Assembly: GCA_964035575.1 (NCBI GenBank)
Contig: OZ037888.1
Coordinates: 1,336,912-1,400,911, forward strand
Reading direction: 5' to 3'
Source of the DNA: Rhynchopus sp. YZ270_cl-10
Taxonomy: Eukaryota > Euglenozoa > Diplonemea > Diplonemida > Diplonemidae
DNA: 64,000 bases
Part shown: positions 50,425 to 61,200 of the stretch, one piece after another
Position numbering within the stretch: position 1 is the stretch's first letter
Layout of the letters: each line of letters starts with the position of its first letter
The notes under the pieces: generated by a model
The model's input: only the letters and a program-made list of their open reading frames with translations
Told to the model about the DNA's origin: nothing
Database searches by the model: none
Made by a program: the position numbers and the translations under genes

Positions 50425-51235
50425 TACACAAAAATCACATTTTAGCCGGGGAGGTGCTACTGTTACAGTACTGTTACAACTGTTACAGGTGGGGACAGCA
50501 CAGAAAAAACACGCATTTTGGACCCGAAAACAGGGTATTCCACCCCCGGTGGGGTCCGGCAATCACTTTGGAGTGGTTTTGGGGACTTCTGTGGACCTGC
50601 GGACACTTTTTTTGGGGTTGTTATGTGTGTAACTAGGCTAAGAAGTGAGGGACGTACTGCTTTTTTAAGCGTTTCAGACACTACAGAATACATCTGGGGC
50701 CCACACAGGACCCCTAAAAGCTGCAAAAACCATACATTTCCACCCTGGGACCCCAGTGGAGGTGGACTGAGGTGGTTTTCGGGTGTTTAGAAGGCACAAT
50801 ATCTGCTCAGAAATTTTTTTTGGCAAGTGTTGAAAATTGACCCAATAGCGTTACACGAGCGTTACAGATTTTCGGCCTTTTTTTCGCAAAAAACCGATTT
50901 TTTTTAATCAGGAAAGTCTCTGTGGAGGTTGTCAGGTGGTTTAATGGGATATTTTGGTGATCCCCAGGGCGATTTGCGGCCAGGTACGACCTTTTTAGTG
51001 GATTTTTTGGCATAAAAATCAAAAAAATGGGTTTGTGACAGCAATTCCCACGTAGGTTGCACCCCGTACGGGGGGGAGTAGGTACCAGTTATACTGGCAC
51101 CGTGCGCTGGTCAGAGGTCTGACCAGGTAATACCTGGTCAGATTTATGACCAGGTACACCTGGTCATGACCAGGTATACCTGGTCAGATGACCAGGTACC
51201 TGGTCACATTTACCCGGGTAAGTACCCAGGCGCCC

Positions 51236-51730
51236 AGGTGACCAGGTACCCAGGTACCCAGGTACCCAGGTACCCAGGTACCCAGGTACCCAGGTACCCA
51301 GGTACCCAGGTACCCAGGTACCCAGGTACCCAGGTACCCAGGTACCCAGGTACCCAGGTACCCAGGTACCCAGGTACCCAGGTACCCAGGTACCCAGGTA
51401 CCCAGGTACCCAGGTACCCAGGTACCCAGGTACCCAGGTACCCAGGTACCCAGGTACCCAGGTACCCAGGTACCCAGGTACCCAGGTACCCAGGTACCCA
51501 GGTACCCAGGTACCCAGGTACCCAGGTACCCAGGTACCCAGGTACCCAGGTACCCAGGTACCCAGGTACCCAGGTACCCAGGTACCCAGGTACCCAGGTA
51601 CCCAGGTACCCAGGTACCCAGGTACCCAGGTACCCAGGTACCCAGGTACCCAGGTACCCAGGTACCCAGGTACCCAGGTACCCAGGTACCCAGGTACCCA
51701 GGTACCCAGGTACCCAGGTACCCAGGTCCA
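51236..51730. repeat. 8-bp tandem array (GGTACCCA), about 60 units
   Basis: Practically perfect repeats of GGTACCCA over nearly 500 bp, bounded by CCAGGTGACCAGG on the left and CCAGGTCCAGGTCCAGG on the right. All six frames are open because the period is eight, so the long ORFs here are artefacts. Confidence 0.97.
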
Positions 51731-52114
51731 GGTCCAGGAACAGGTACCCAGGAACAAGAAAAAAGTCGTGAAAGAGCAACCACAGCTCCACATGACAAAC
51801 ACAAAAGTGTCCAGTCACGTGGGGCATTCATGCACTGAGGAGATAATGATCCAACAATTTACAAGAAAGATTACTTAACCTACTGCTGGAAATTGCCAGG
51901 TCGTAGTAACACACAAAGTGTGCCTCCGTTCGGGAAGACCGGATATTCTAGAGACCAAAAAGGCCTCAAGAATATCTTCCGGTAGTCAAGGTATAACCGA
52001 GTGAACGGCCCAAGACCCCCGTGGAGAAGTTAAATGTTGTAATGCTATCAGGTAGAAACTGCGAACACTGTCTTACCCTCCTCAATGCATGGTGGTTGAT
52101 GTCTTCCGCAACAA

Positions 52115-52380
52115 ATTTCCTGTACCCAGGTACCCAGGTTCCCAGACCCACGCAGTACCACGTCGCAGTACTACGCAAAATTTACCACCAGACCCTGTCT
52201 TCGTGCACCTGAAGTACAACGCCGCAGACAGGCCAAACATGCGTTGGACTCAGAGGAATGCCCGCTGTGCAGGTATCATGAGAACCAACTCCCAGCAACA
52301 AGGGGCGCCTTTTGGCGGGCGTTGTTGAGGGTGTTTGGGGTGCAAAGTTTTCCACAATTTTGATGCGCGGGTACAGAAGT
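52115..52380 (+). repeat. Core repeat, copy 3, with inverted arm fragment
   Basis: TACCCAGGTTCCCAGACCCA (52125 area) is an inverted piece of the right arm seen near 50280, followed by the forward core (TTCGTGCACCTGAAGTACAA, then CTCCCAGCAACAAGGGGCG). It is therefore a rearranged third copy without flanking TIRs. Confidence 0.7.
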
Positions 52381-53121
52381 GTTGTCTTGTTCTTTCATCT
52401 CTAGGAAATGTAAATGTCAATCGCGTTTAACTACCACGAGGGCTTGTTCAGTGAACCCACGAGGGGTCGAAGGGGGTTGGTTATCCCATATCTATCAAAG
52501 GTTGTGTCGACCAGGCTAAACCACTATGTTACGCTGTACGTTGTTAAATCCGAAGAAATAACACTTTAGCAGCCGCAGGAAGTTTGCTAAAAAGAGTGCC
52601 TCACGCTACACAAACCACCACCCGCGATTGACTTAGATGTTATAACAAAGAGAATTCAGAACAAAACAACACCCTGCCCCATACACACTAAATTGTCATG
52701 CTTCAAGAGCATGCCTGGGCCAAAATTACTGTTGACAAAAAAGGCAACAAGACCACCCACAAGGAGTGTGAAATGTGCACTGGTTTTCTGGGGGAACGCA
52801 ATATTTTCTTGTGTCTAGTCCTCCGGAAGCAGAGGACAGACTTTCCGGAAGGTTTCCAAAGTCGAATTTCTTGCACTAGCTATGCTCCCTGGGTTAAATG
52901 GCAATAGCAGTGACTGACAAAATATTCCCACCCCCCAGGTCTTCGTCCACAAACCCAAAATAGATTGATGTGGGTGAAGCCTTTCGGATTTTTGAGTTGT
53001 TGATAGAATGTCGAAGAGCGGCGAAACTTCTCATCGCAATCACGGATGCAGTTCAGATTTCACGATCCTGTGATGAGTGTAAATGTGGGGTGTGATTAAG
53101 TTATGGTGTATAAACGCAGTA
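52381..53121. other. Unassigned DNA inside element Y
   Basis: No gene or RNA recognised. One 69-codon ATG frame (52698-52907) contains CEMCTG and is otherwise featureless. Small hairpins occur (TTTAGCA...TGCTAAA near 52566-52592). Confidence 0.4.
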
Positions 53122-53309
53122 CTGTAAAATCGTTTAATTTGTCACCTACAATTCTTCCGTCCCTAATACAGAAAGTATCACTCAAGGCTGTACTTTAAAA
53201 AGTGGACACAAAAAATCGCCCAACGTAATGTGAGGGGGTGACAAAATTCATTTATGACTGATATTTCAACTCGGTTAATTAGGGTGTGACAAATTAAACG
53301 ATTTTCCAG
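53122..53309. mobile_element. 188-bp MITE, TA target duplication, mariner-like ends
   Basis: CTGTAAAATCGTTTAATTTG at the left and its mirror (with one mismatch) at the right, flanked by TA at 53120-53121 and 53310-53311. The left inverted repeat runs on to GTCAC. Non-coding; it needs a transposase in trans. Confidence 0.85.
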
Positions 53310-54417
53310 TATTAAAGATGAGGTTAATGAAGAAAGACTTTAAGTGGTAATAACTATGCATTGCCGTGAAATAAGGTAGCCTTTTTTTCACGCCACAGCG
53401 GATTTCCTGCTGCACTAATGGTTCCCAAGCGAAGCGAGGGGACCATGTATAAGTATTTACCGAGCGAAGCGAGGTGAATATTATGTGCAGCAGGTAACGA
53501 GCACGCCTGCAGAAGTTAAAAAACGGCTGCCTTATGACAAGCAATATGTAAGTTTATTCCGATTACACAAAGTAGGGGTAGTCTGCAAGCACCAGCCAAA
53601 AAAGAGTGAGATCGGTGATCAGGGAAAACAAACACCACCACACAACAACTTGACAACCACTAAAGGAATGAATCTACACTAGTGCCTGACAGTTAAACAT
53701 ATTTACATACCTTGTCTTCATCGTAACCTGCGCCTTCGCTGCTGTCAAGGTGCCTTCTCTGGGTACAGTGCCCAGTGTCCAGTACAGAAAAAAAAATTCG
53801 TCTAAAAAATCGAGTACGCAAAACCACATTTTAGACATTTTAGACCCCTACAGAGGCTCAAAAGTGCCAAATTTTGCTTTTATGGCCTCAAATCGTAAAA
53901 ATTAGCTACTACAGTACACGGGGTATGACCGTATTTTGGCTGAAATTTTGACTTGAAAATTTTTTTCAACATTTGCCCAATCTGAGGTTTTCTTTGGATT
54001 TTTTGGGCCATTTTATGGCCTACCACGGCCAGTTTTGGGCAAAAAAGTTATTTTTTCTTTGGTCAAAAATCGCCTTGTCTAACCACTGTTTAGTGTAGGA
54101 TTGTTCAAATACGTGTATTTGGTGAAACCCCAGATGGTCAAAACACCCGAATTTTGCGTTTTTTTGCATTTTTCGGTGCCCCAAGACCCAACCCAGAGGC
54201 CAAATTTTTCCCGAAAAAAAAATTTTTTTTTTTGAGATTTTTCGATTTTTTGCTAAGGTGATGCCCATACAAAATGTACAGGGTGCACACAAATAGCCGT
54301 GGAATAAATTCTAGATGCTCTAAACTGCTCGTAAGTGCCTTTATTTGCACTTTTAGCCCAGTTTTGAGGTCATATGGACCCACCAAGGGCATTTTTGTGT
54401 TGTCAAAAAAAAAAAAA
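53310..54417. other. Unassigned DNA inside element Y
   Basis: No gene. CCTGCTGCAC (53407-53416) is mirrored by GTGCAGCAGG (53481-53490), with two GCGAAGC mini-hairpins between them. The rest is A/T-rich with poly-A/T runs. Confidence 0.45.
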
Positions 54418-54592
54418 AACCTGGTCACAGTGGCCAAATACCTGGTCACTGACCAGGTATACCTGGTCAATACCTGGTCATTGACCAGGTATACCTGGTC
54501 ATGACCAGGTGTACCTGGTCAATCTGACCAGGTCAAAACCTGGTCATATTACCTGGTCAACTGACCAGGTATCCTCTGACCAGCGCACGGTG

Positions 54593-55387
54593 GGGGAATA
54601 TATTGGTCAGATCACTCTTTTGACCATCTGGCGTTTACCACAAAAACAGGCCACTTTTCACCTAAAAAGCCAGTTCATGAAGGCACGAGTGAGGCTTTTT
54701 TGTATGCGTTACCGTGAGCGGGCGCGCGAAGCGCGCACGCGAACGACCCGTGGGAAGCGAATAGCGGACCACCTGCCCAGTGCGTAAACAAGGTCGGATC
54801 TTTGTGATGGGCTGCTGATACGTATTCATCCACCACTCGCTGTACGTACTGTTTGTTTCCATCATCCATACAACCTCATTGTTGCAATGTGCGCATCTTC
54901 GGAAGTCTACTAATGCCACTAATGCACTAATGCCGGCCTCAAAGCATCTCTTTCAAAAACAGTACAGTGGAGATTGCGCAACTTGGCAACACAACACATA
55001 CATTACTCCAACAATTTATCCAAAAAGAAGATACCCAAACTTTGTGGTGTGGTGTGGCAAAGGGGGACCAAAAAGTGCGAATCACCCCGCTTCAGCCACA
55101 CCACAAACTTTTGTCCTTTGTTCCCCCCTCACAGAACCCTGCGATTTTTAGTGAATTCTCCATAGTGTCTCATACTCATAATCCACGCTTTATTGCCCCA
55201 TCGCGTTTTCTTCCCCCTCACAACAAAAACTCAAGCCTTGTAAAAAAAACGGATCTAACTTTGCTTCCCTTTCCTCCTGCACGAGTTGAAGTTGAAGGGC
55301 ACACTGGGCCGATGGTTGCATCACGACTGATGATGTCACCTGTTTGAAGGTGCACGCTGCATTTGATGCGAGCACAGGACAAGCAGA
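54593..55387. other. Unassigned intergenic DNA
   Basis: No gene. A GC-rich hairpin GCGCGCGAAGCGCGC sits at 54722-54736. Otherwise nothing recognised. Confidence 0.45.
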
Positions 55388-55729
55388 CCTTGCACAGCAT
55401 CCTTGCACACAGCATCCTTGCACACAGCATCCTTGCACACAGCATCCTTGCACACAGCATCCTTGCACACAGCATCCTTGCACTTGCACAGCATCCTTGC
55501 ACTTGCACAGCATCCTTGCACAGCATCCTTGCACAGCATCCTTGCACAGCATCCTTGCACAGCATCCTTGCACAGCATCCTTGCACAGCATCCTTGCACA
55601 GCATCCTTGCACAGCATCCTTGCACAGCATCCTTGCACAGCATCCTTGCACAGCATCCTTGCACAGCATCCTTGCACAGCATCCTTGCACAGCATCCTTG
55701 CACAGCATCCTTGCACAGCATCCTTGCAG
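55388..55729. repeat. Tandem array shifting from 15-bp to 13-bp units
   Basis: It starts with CTTGCACACAGCATC (15 bp) repeated about five times, passes through 19-bp units containing CTTGCACTTGCACAGCATC, then continues as about eighteen copies of CTTGCACAGCATC (13 bp). The units differ only by one CA step or a CTTGCA step. ORFs over it are artefacts of the open repeat. Confidence 0.95.
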
Positions 55730-55975
55730 GTATCTAAGGTGCACAGGGTGCCTGAAAACGGTATCTAAGGTGCACAGGGGGCGGCTTTTTTTGGTTCCCG
55801 AAACCCTCCCGAAACCTCCCGGAAGTGGTTTTGGATATGGTGCACAGGGGGCATTTCACCCCTGAAAAAGGGTGCACAGGGGGCTTTTTGGGGGTCCCGA
55901 AATAGGGTGCACAGGGGGCGCAAAAGTATGCCCCATATGACTTTTACAGGTATTTTGGGTCCCGTACACAGTTTT
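55730..55975. repeat. Irregular GGTGCACAGGG repeats
   Basis: GGTGCACAGGG recurs five times at uneven spacing (near 55738, 55768, 55838, 55870 and 55909), twice preceded by GTATCTAA. The spacers differ in sequence, so it is a motif cluster and not a simple tandem array. Confidence 0.75.
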
Positions 55976-56095
55976 CACAGCACACACAGAAAAACACAGA
56001 AAAACACAGAAAAACACAGAAAAACACAGAAAAACACAGAAAAACACAGTATACACAGTTTTCACAGTATACACATACACAGTATACACAGTATT
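55976..56095. repeat. 10-bp ACACAGAAAA array and CACAGTATA repeats
   Basis: About six copies of CACAGAAAAA (near 55983-56048) followed by short TATACACAG-type repeats leading into the first AAACCCGC array. Confidence 0.9.
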
Positions 56096-56313
56096 CCGCA
56101 AACCCGCAAACCCGCAAACCCGCAAACCCGCAAACCCGCAAACCCGCAAACCCGCAAACCCGCAAACCCGCAAACCCGCAAACCCGCAAACCCGCAAACC
56201 CGCAAACCCGCAAACCCGCAAACCCGCAAACCCGCAAACCCCAAACCCGCAAACCCGCAAACCCGCAAACCCGCAAACCCGCAAACCCGCAAACCCGCAA
56301 ACCCGCAAACCCG
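56096..56313. repeat. 8-bp tandem array (AAACCCGC), first block, about 27 units
   Basis: Pure AAACCCGC units except one shortened unit near 56239. It is followed by two copies of a 20-bp sequence starting GGGGTTCATTTTTTTTTACA. Confidence 0.97.
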
Positions 56314-56356
56314 GGGTTCATTTTTTTTTACAGGGGTTCATTTTTTTTTACACAAA
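56314..56356. repeat. 20-bp direct repeat, two copies
   Basis: GGGGTTCATTTTTTTTTACA occurs twice head to tail between the short AAACCCGC array and the first 940-bp unit. Confidence 0.9.
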
Positions 56357-57296
56357 AAACTATGTTAAGACGAAATCCTACCGATGTGCCTACATGGGGC
56401 GTCCCCCGTCAGTAGTGCGCCAGATGAGGGGCACGAAGCGAAATGCGGTGAAAGGTGCAGGCCTGTTTTGCAGCAGGTCTGGAGAGTTGTGGCAACTCGT
56501 CTGCTGAGCGTGTGAAGTATCAAGGCAGAGGTTCGCTGTTCAAGTAAAACCTACCCTGGTCATCCTCTGCCTGTCTTGGTTTCTGTCGTGATTGTTTGTG
56601 TTTGTGGGCGGGATCAGATGGGTGGAGGGTGTTTACTTTGTGTTTAGCTCGGAGAAGTGGCTTACCCGCCCACTCTCTGTTATTTATTCAGTGTCATTTT
56701 TTCATTCATCCCCAAAGTTTGTAGACAGAGTCAAGACCACCTTGGCCAAAAGGGTTTTTTCACCACACTTTTCTTTTGCTTCCATTCGTGGAAGCGTTTG
56801 CTTTTCTTCTGTTCCTGGCCTGACGTGTGTTCAACAGGTGTGCTATTTTTACCAAGTGGAATCCATTTTTCTTTTTCCAGGGGAGGCACTAAAACAAACC
56901 ATTCTGCAGACAACAAAGCAAAGGCAATGTGTTTTTTATTCTCCCTTCCCTTCTTTTAAGTAAGGAGGATTAGGTCTTCTTTTTTTCCTTTTTTTGCCCC
57001 AGAAGTGTGACGCCTGTGTATTCAAATTGATCAAAAAGAATAAAAAACAAACACATAATGCAGTTTCTTGTTTTGTATAAAACTCTGTTGGCTCTACCGT
57101 ACTCTTCGCCCGCCTTTTATACAAAACTTGAAACACCGACCATTTTTGGTCATCATTTTTTCCTTTTCATTTTTCCATTTCCTTTTTCCTTTTCCATTTC
57201 CTGTTCATTTTATTGTCTTTATTGTCTTCTCCATTTCTTCCTTTTTCCTTTCTATTCTCATAAAAAACTAGTCCAAGTACAAAAAAGAGAAAAAAA
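56357..57296. repeat. 940-bp unit, copy 1
   Basis: Begins AACTATGTTAAGACGAAATC and ends in CAAAAAAGAGAAAAAA. It appears identical to copy 2 throughout. The first 180 nt are G+C-richer and structured (GGGGCGTCCCCC, GTTGTGGCAACTC); the rest is A/T-rich. No tRNA or 5S rRNA signature was found. Small open frames occur but none has gene-like composition. Confidence 0.93.
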
Positions 57297-58236
57297 AAAC
57301 TATGTTAAGACGAAATCCTACCGATGTGCCTACATGGGGCGTCCCCCGTCAGTAGTGCGCCAGATGAGGGGCACGAAGCGAAATGCGGTGAAAGGTGCAG
57401 GCCTGTTTTGCAGCAGGTCTGGAGAGTTGTGGCAACTCGTCTGCTGAGCGTGTGAAGTATCAAGGCAGAGGTTCGCTGTTCAAGTAAAACCTACCCTGGT
57501 CATCCTCTGCCTGTCTTGGTTTCTGTCGTGATTGTTTGTGTTTGTGGGCGGGATCAGATGGGTGGAGGGTGTTTACTTTGTGTTTAGCTCGGAGAAGTGG
57601 CTTACCCGCCCACTCTCTGTTATTTATTCAGTGTCATTTTTTCATTCATCCCCAAAGTTTGTAGACAGAGTCAAGACCACCTTGGCCAAAAGGGTTTTTT
57701 CACCACACTTTTCTTTTGCTTCCATTCGTGGAAGCGTTTGCTTTTCTTCTGTTCCTGGCCTGACGTGTGTTCAACAGGTGTGCTATTTTTACCAAGTGGA
57801 ATCCATTTTTCTTTTTCCAGGGGAGGCACTAAAACAAACCATTCTGCAGACAACAAAGCAAAGGCAATGTGTTTTTTATTCTCCCTTCCCTTCTTTTAAG
57901 TAAGGAGGATTAGGTCTTCTTTTTTTCCTTTTTTTGCCCCAGAAGTGTGACGCCTGTGTATTCAAATTGATCAAAAAGAATAAAAAACAAACACATAATG
58001 CAGTTTCTTGTTTTGTATAAAACTCTGTTGGCTCTACCGTACTCTTCGCCCGCCTTTTATACAAAACTTGAAACACCGACCATTTTTGGTCATCATTTTT
58101 TCCTTTTCATTTTTCCATTTCCTTTTTCCTTTTCCATTTCCTGTTCATTTTATTGTCTTTATTGTCTTCTCCATTTCTTCCTTTTTCCTTTCTATTCTCA
58201 TAAAAAACTAGTCCAAGTACAAAAAAGAGAAAAAAA
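57297..58236. repeat. 940-bp unit, copy 2
   Basis: Direct tandem copy of the preceding unit with no difference noticed, ending where the long AAACCCGC array begins. Perfect identity over unconstrained-looking DNA implies a very recent duplication, concerted evolution, or an assembly artefact. Confidence 0.93.
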
Positions 58237-61200
58237 CCCGCAAACCCGCAAACCCGCAAACCCGCAAACCCGCAAACCCGCAAACCCGCAAACCCGCAAA
58301 CCCGCAAACCCGCAAACCCGTAAACCCGCAAACCCGCAAACCCGCAAACCCGCAAACCCGCAAACCCGCAAACCCGCAAACCCGCAAACCCGCAAACCCG
58401 CAAACCCGCAAACCCGCAAACCCGCAAACCCGCAAACCCGTAAACCCGCAAACCCGCAAACCCGCAAACCCGCAAACCCGCAAACCCGCAAACCCGCAAA
58501 CCCGCAAACCCGCAAACCCGCAAACCCGCAAACCCGCAAACCCGCAAACCCGCAAACCCGCAAACCCGCAAACCCGCAAACCCGCAAACCCGCAAACCCG
58601 CAAACCCGCAAACCCGCAAACCCGCAAACCCGCAAACCCGCAAACCCGCAAACCCGTAAACCCGTAAACCCGCAAACCCGCAAACCCGCAAACCCGCAAA
58701 CCCGCAAACCCGCAAACCCGCAAACCCGCAAACCCGCAAACCCGCAAACCCGCAAACCCGCAAACCCGCAAACCCGCAAACCCGCAAACCCGTAAACCCG
58801 CAAACCCGCAAACCCGCAAACCCGCAAACCCGCAAACCCGCAAACCCGCAAACCCGCAAACCCGCAAACCCGCAAACCCGCAAACCCGCAAACCCGCAAA
58901 CCCGCAAACCCGCAAACCCGCAAACCCGCAAACCCGCAAACCCGCAAACCCGCAAACCCGCAAACCCGCAAACCCGCAAACCCGCAAACCCGCAAACCCG
59001 CAAACCCGCAAACCCGCAAACCCGCAAACCCGCAAACCCGCAAACCCGCAAACCCGCAAACCCGCAAACCCGCAAACCCGCAAACCCGCAAACCCGCAAA
59101 CCCGCAAACCCGCAAACCCGCAAACCCGCAAACCCGCAAACCCGCAAACCCGCAAACCCGCAAACCCGCAAACCCGCAAACCCGCAAACCCGCAAACCCG
59201 CAAACCCGCAAACCCGCAAACCCGCAAACCCGCAAACCCGCAAACCCGCAAACCCGCAAACCCGCAAACCCGCAAACCCGCAAACCCGCAAACCCGCAAA
59301 CCCGCAAACCCGCAAACCCGCAAACCCGCAAACCCGCAAACCCGCAAACCCGCAAACCCGCAAACCCGCAAACCCGCAAACCCGCAAACCCGCAAACCCG
59401 CAAACCCGCAAACCCGCAAACCCGCAAACCCGCAAACCCGCAAACCCGCAAACCCGCAAACCCGCAAACCCGCAAACCCGCAAACCCGCAAACCCGCAAA
59501 CCCGCAAACCCGCAAACCCGCAAACCCGCAAACCCGCAAACCCGCAAACCCGCAAACCCGCAAACCCGCAAACCCGCAAACCCGCAAACCCGCAAACCCG
59601 CAAACCCGCAAACCCGCAAACCCGCAAACCCGCAAACCCGCAAACCCGCAAACCCGCAAACCCGCAAACCCGCAAACCCGCAAACCCGCAAACCCGCAAA
59701 CCCGCAAACCCGCAAACCCGCAAACCCGCAAACCCGCAAACCCGCAAACCCGCAAACCCGCAAACCCGCAAACCCGCAAACCCGCAAACCCGCAAACCCG
59801 CAAACCCGCAAACCCGCAAACCCGCAAACCCGCAAACCCGCAAACCCGCAAACCCGCAAACCCGCAAACCCGCAAACCCGCAAACCCGCAAACCCGCAAA
59901 CCCGCAAACCCGCAAACCCGCAAACCCGCAAACCCGCAAACCCGCAAACCCGCAAACCCGCAAACCCGCAAACCCGCAAACCCGCAAACCCGCAAACCCG
60001 CAAACCCGCAAACCCGCAAACCCGCAAACCCGCAAACCCGCAAACCCGCAAACCCGCAAACCCGCAAACCCGCAAACCCGCAAACCCGCAAACCCGCAAA
60101 CCCGCAAACCCGCAAACCCGCAAACCCGCAAACCCGCAAACCCGCAAACCCGCAAACCCGCAAACCCGCAAACCCGCAAACCCGCAAACCCGCAAACCCG
60201 CAAACCCGCAAACCCGCAAACCCGCAAACCCGCAAACCCGCAAACCCGCAAACCCGCAAACCCGCAAACCCGCAAACCCGCAAACCCGCAAACCCGCAAA
60301 CCCGCAAACCCGCAAACCCGCAAACCCGCAAACCCGCAAACCCGCAAACCCGCAAACCCGCAAACCCGCAAACCCGCAAACCCGCAAACCCGCAAACCCG
60401 CAAACCCGCAAACCCGCAAACCCGCAAACCCGCAAACCCGCAAACCCGCAAACCCGCAAACCCGCAAACCCGCAAACCCGCAAACCCGCAAACCCGCAAA
60501 CCCGCAAACCCGCAAACCCGCAAACCCGCAAACCCGCAAACCCGCAAACCCGCAAACCCGCAAACCCGCAAACCCGCAAACCCGCAAACCCGCAAACCCG
60601 CAAACCCGCAAACCCGCAAACCCGCAAACCCGCAAACCCGCAAACCCGCAAACCCGCAAACCCGCAAACCCGCAAACCCGCAAACCCGCAAACCCGCAAA
60701 CCCGCAAACCCGCAAACCCGCAAACCCGCAAACCCGCAAACCCGCAAACCCGCAAACCCGCAAACCCGCAAACCCGCAAACCCGCAAACCCGCAAACCCG
60801 CAAACCCGCAAACCCGCAAACCCGCAAACCCGCAAACCCGCAAACCCGCAAACCCGCAAACCCGCAAACCCGCAAACCCGCAAACCCGCAAACCCGCAAA
60901 CCCGCAAACCCGCAAACCCGCAAACCCGCAAACCCGCAAACCCGCAAACCCGCAAACCCGCAAACCCGCAAACCCGCAAACCCGCAAACCCGCAAACCCG
61001 CAAACCCGCAAACCCGCAAACCCGCAAACCCGCAAACCCGCAAACCCGCAAACCCGCAAACCCGCAAACCCGCAAACCCGCAAACCCGCAAACCCGCAAA
61101 CCCGCAAACCCGCAAACCCGCAAACCCGCAAACCCGCAAACCCGCAAACCCGCAAACCCGCAAACCCGCAAACCCGCAAACCCGCAAACCCGCAAACCCG

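Larger units (their letters stand above)
48864..51066. mobile_element. Element X, 2.2 kb, about 31-bp terminal inverted repeats
   Basis: Left end GGGGTGCAACCTACG...CTGTCAC is mirrored at the right end (GTGACAG...CGTAGGTTGCACCCC). It is flanked by TA at 48862-48863 and 51067-51068. A longer imperfect direct repeat (CGGGGGGGAGTTAG at 48851, CGGGGGGGAGTAGG at 51069) also flanks it, so the true target duplication could be about 15 bp. It contains a 488-bp MITE and element 2. Non-coding. Confidence 0.65.
48222..51082. mobile_element. Inverted-repeat element 1 (GTGCATAAGTC family), split by a nested element
   Basis: Left end CCTACCCTCCCCCGTGCATA after a TA (48220-48221). The mirror-image right end GACTTATGCACGGGGGGG lies at 48841-48858 and its outermost bases appear again at 51069-51082, followed by TA (51083-51084). 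Element X (48864-51066) therefore seems to sit inside its right terminal repeat. Many ATAAGTCCG motifs in both orientations line both arms. No transposase frame. Confidence 0.65.
51098..54592. mobile_element. Element Y, 3.5 kb, with CCAGGTA palindrome clusters at both ends
   Basis: CACCGTGCGCTGGTCAG at 51098 is mirrored at 54573-54592. Just inside both ends lie clusters of CCAGGTATACCTGG-like palindromes (51118-51205 and 54418-54570). The interior holds the 8-bp GGTACCCA array, a third core repeat, a small MITE and low-complexity DNA. No transposase is visible. No clear target duplication was found, so the element status is inferred from symmetry. Confidence 0.55.

Noticed and set aside
51164-51831. 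Overlapping open frames of about 200 residues on both strands (YLGTWVPG repeats)
   Set aside because: Artefact of the GGTACCCA array; all frames are open because the unit is 8 bp.
51880-52700. Possible rRNA or organelle-DNA fragment
   Set aside because: None of the universal SSU or LSU rRNA core sequences could be found; only short accidental resemblances.
48222-54592. CRISPR-like interpretation of the repeated ATAAGTCCG motifs
   Set aside because: Spacing is irregular, copies occur in both orientations as parts of inverted-repeat ends, and the genome is eukaryotic.
55190-55865. Cys-rich (CKDAVQGCCARML) and His-rich open frames
   Set aside because: Artefacts of the 15-bp/13-bp array in all frames.
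56357-58236. 940-bp unit as a 5S rRNA, tRNA or spliced-leader RNA repeat
   Set aside because: No 5S or tRNA signature, and no known leader exon sequence such as the Euglenozoan TTTCTGTACT type was found; unit length alone is not evidence.
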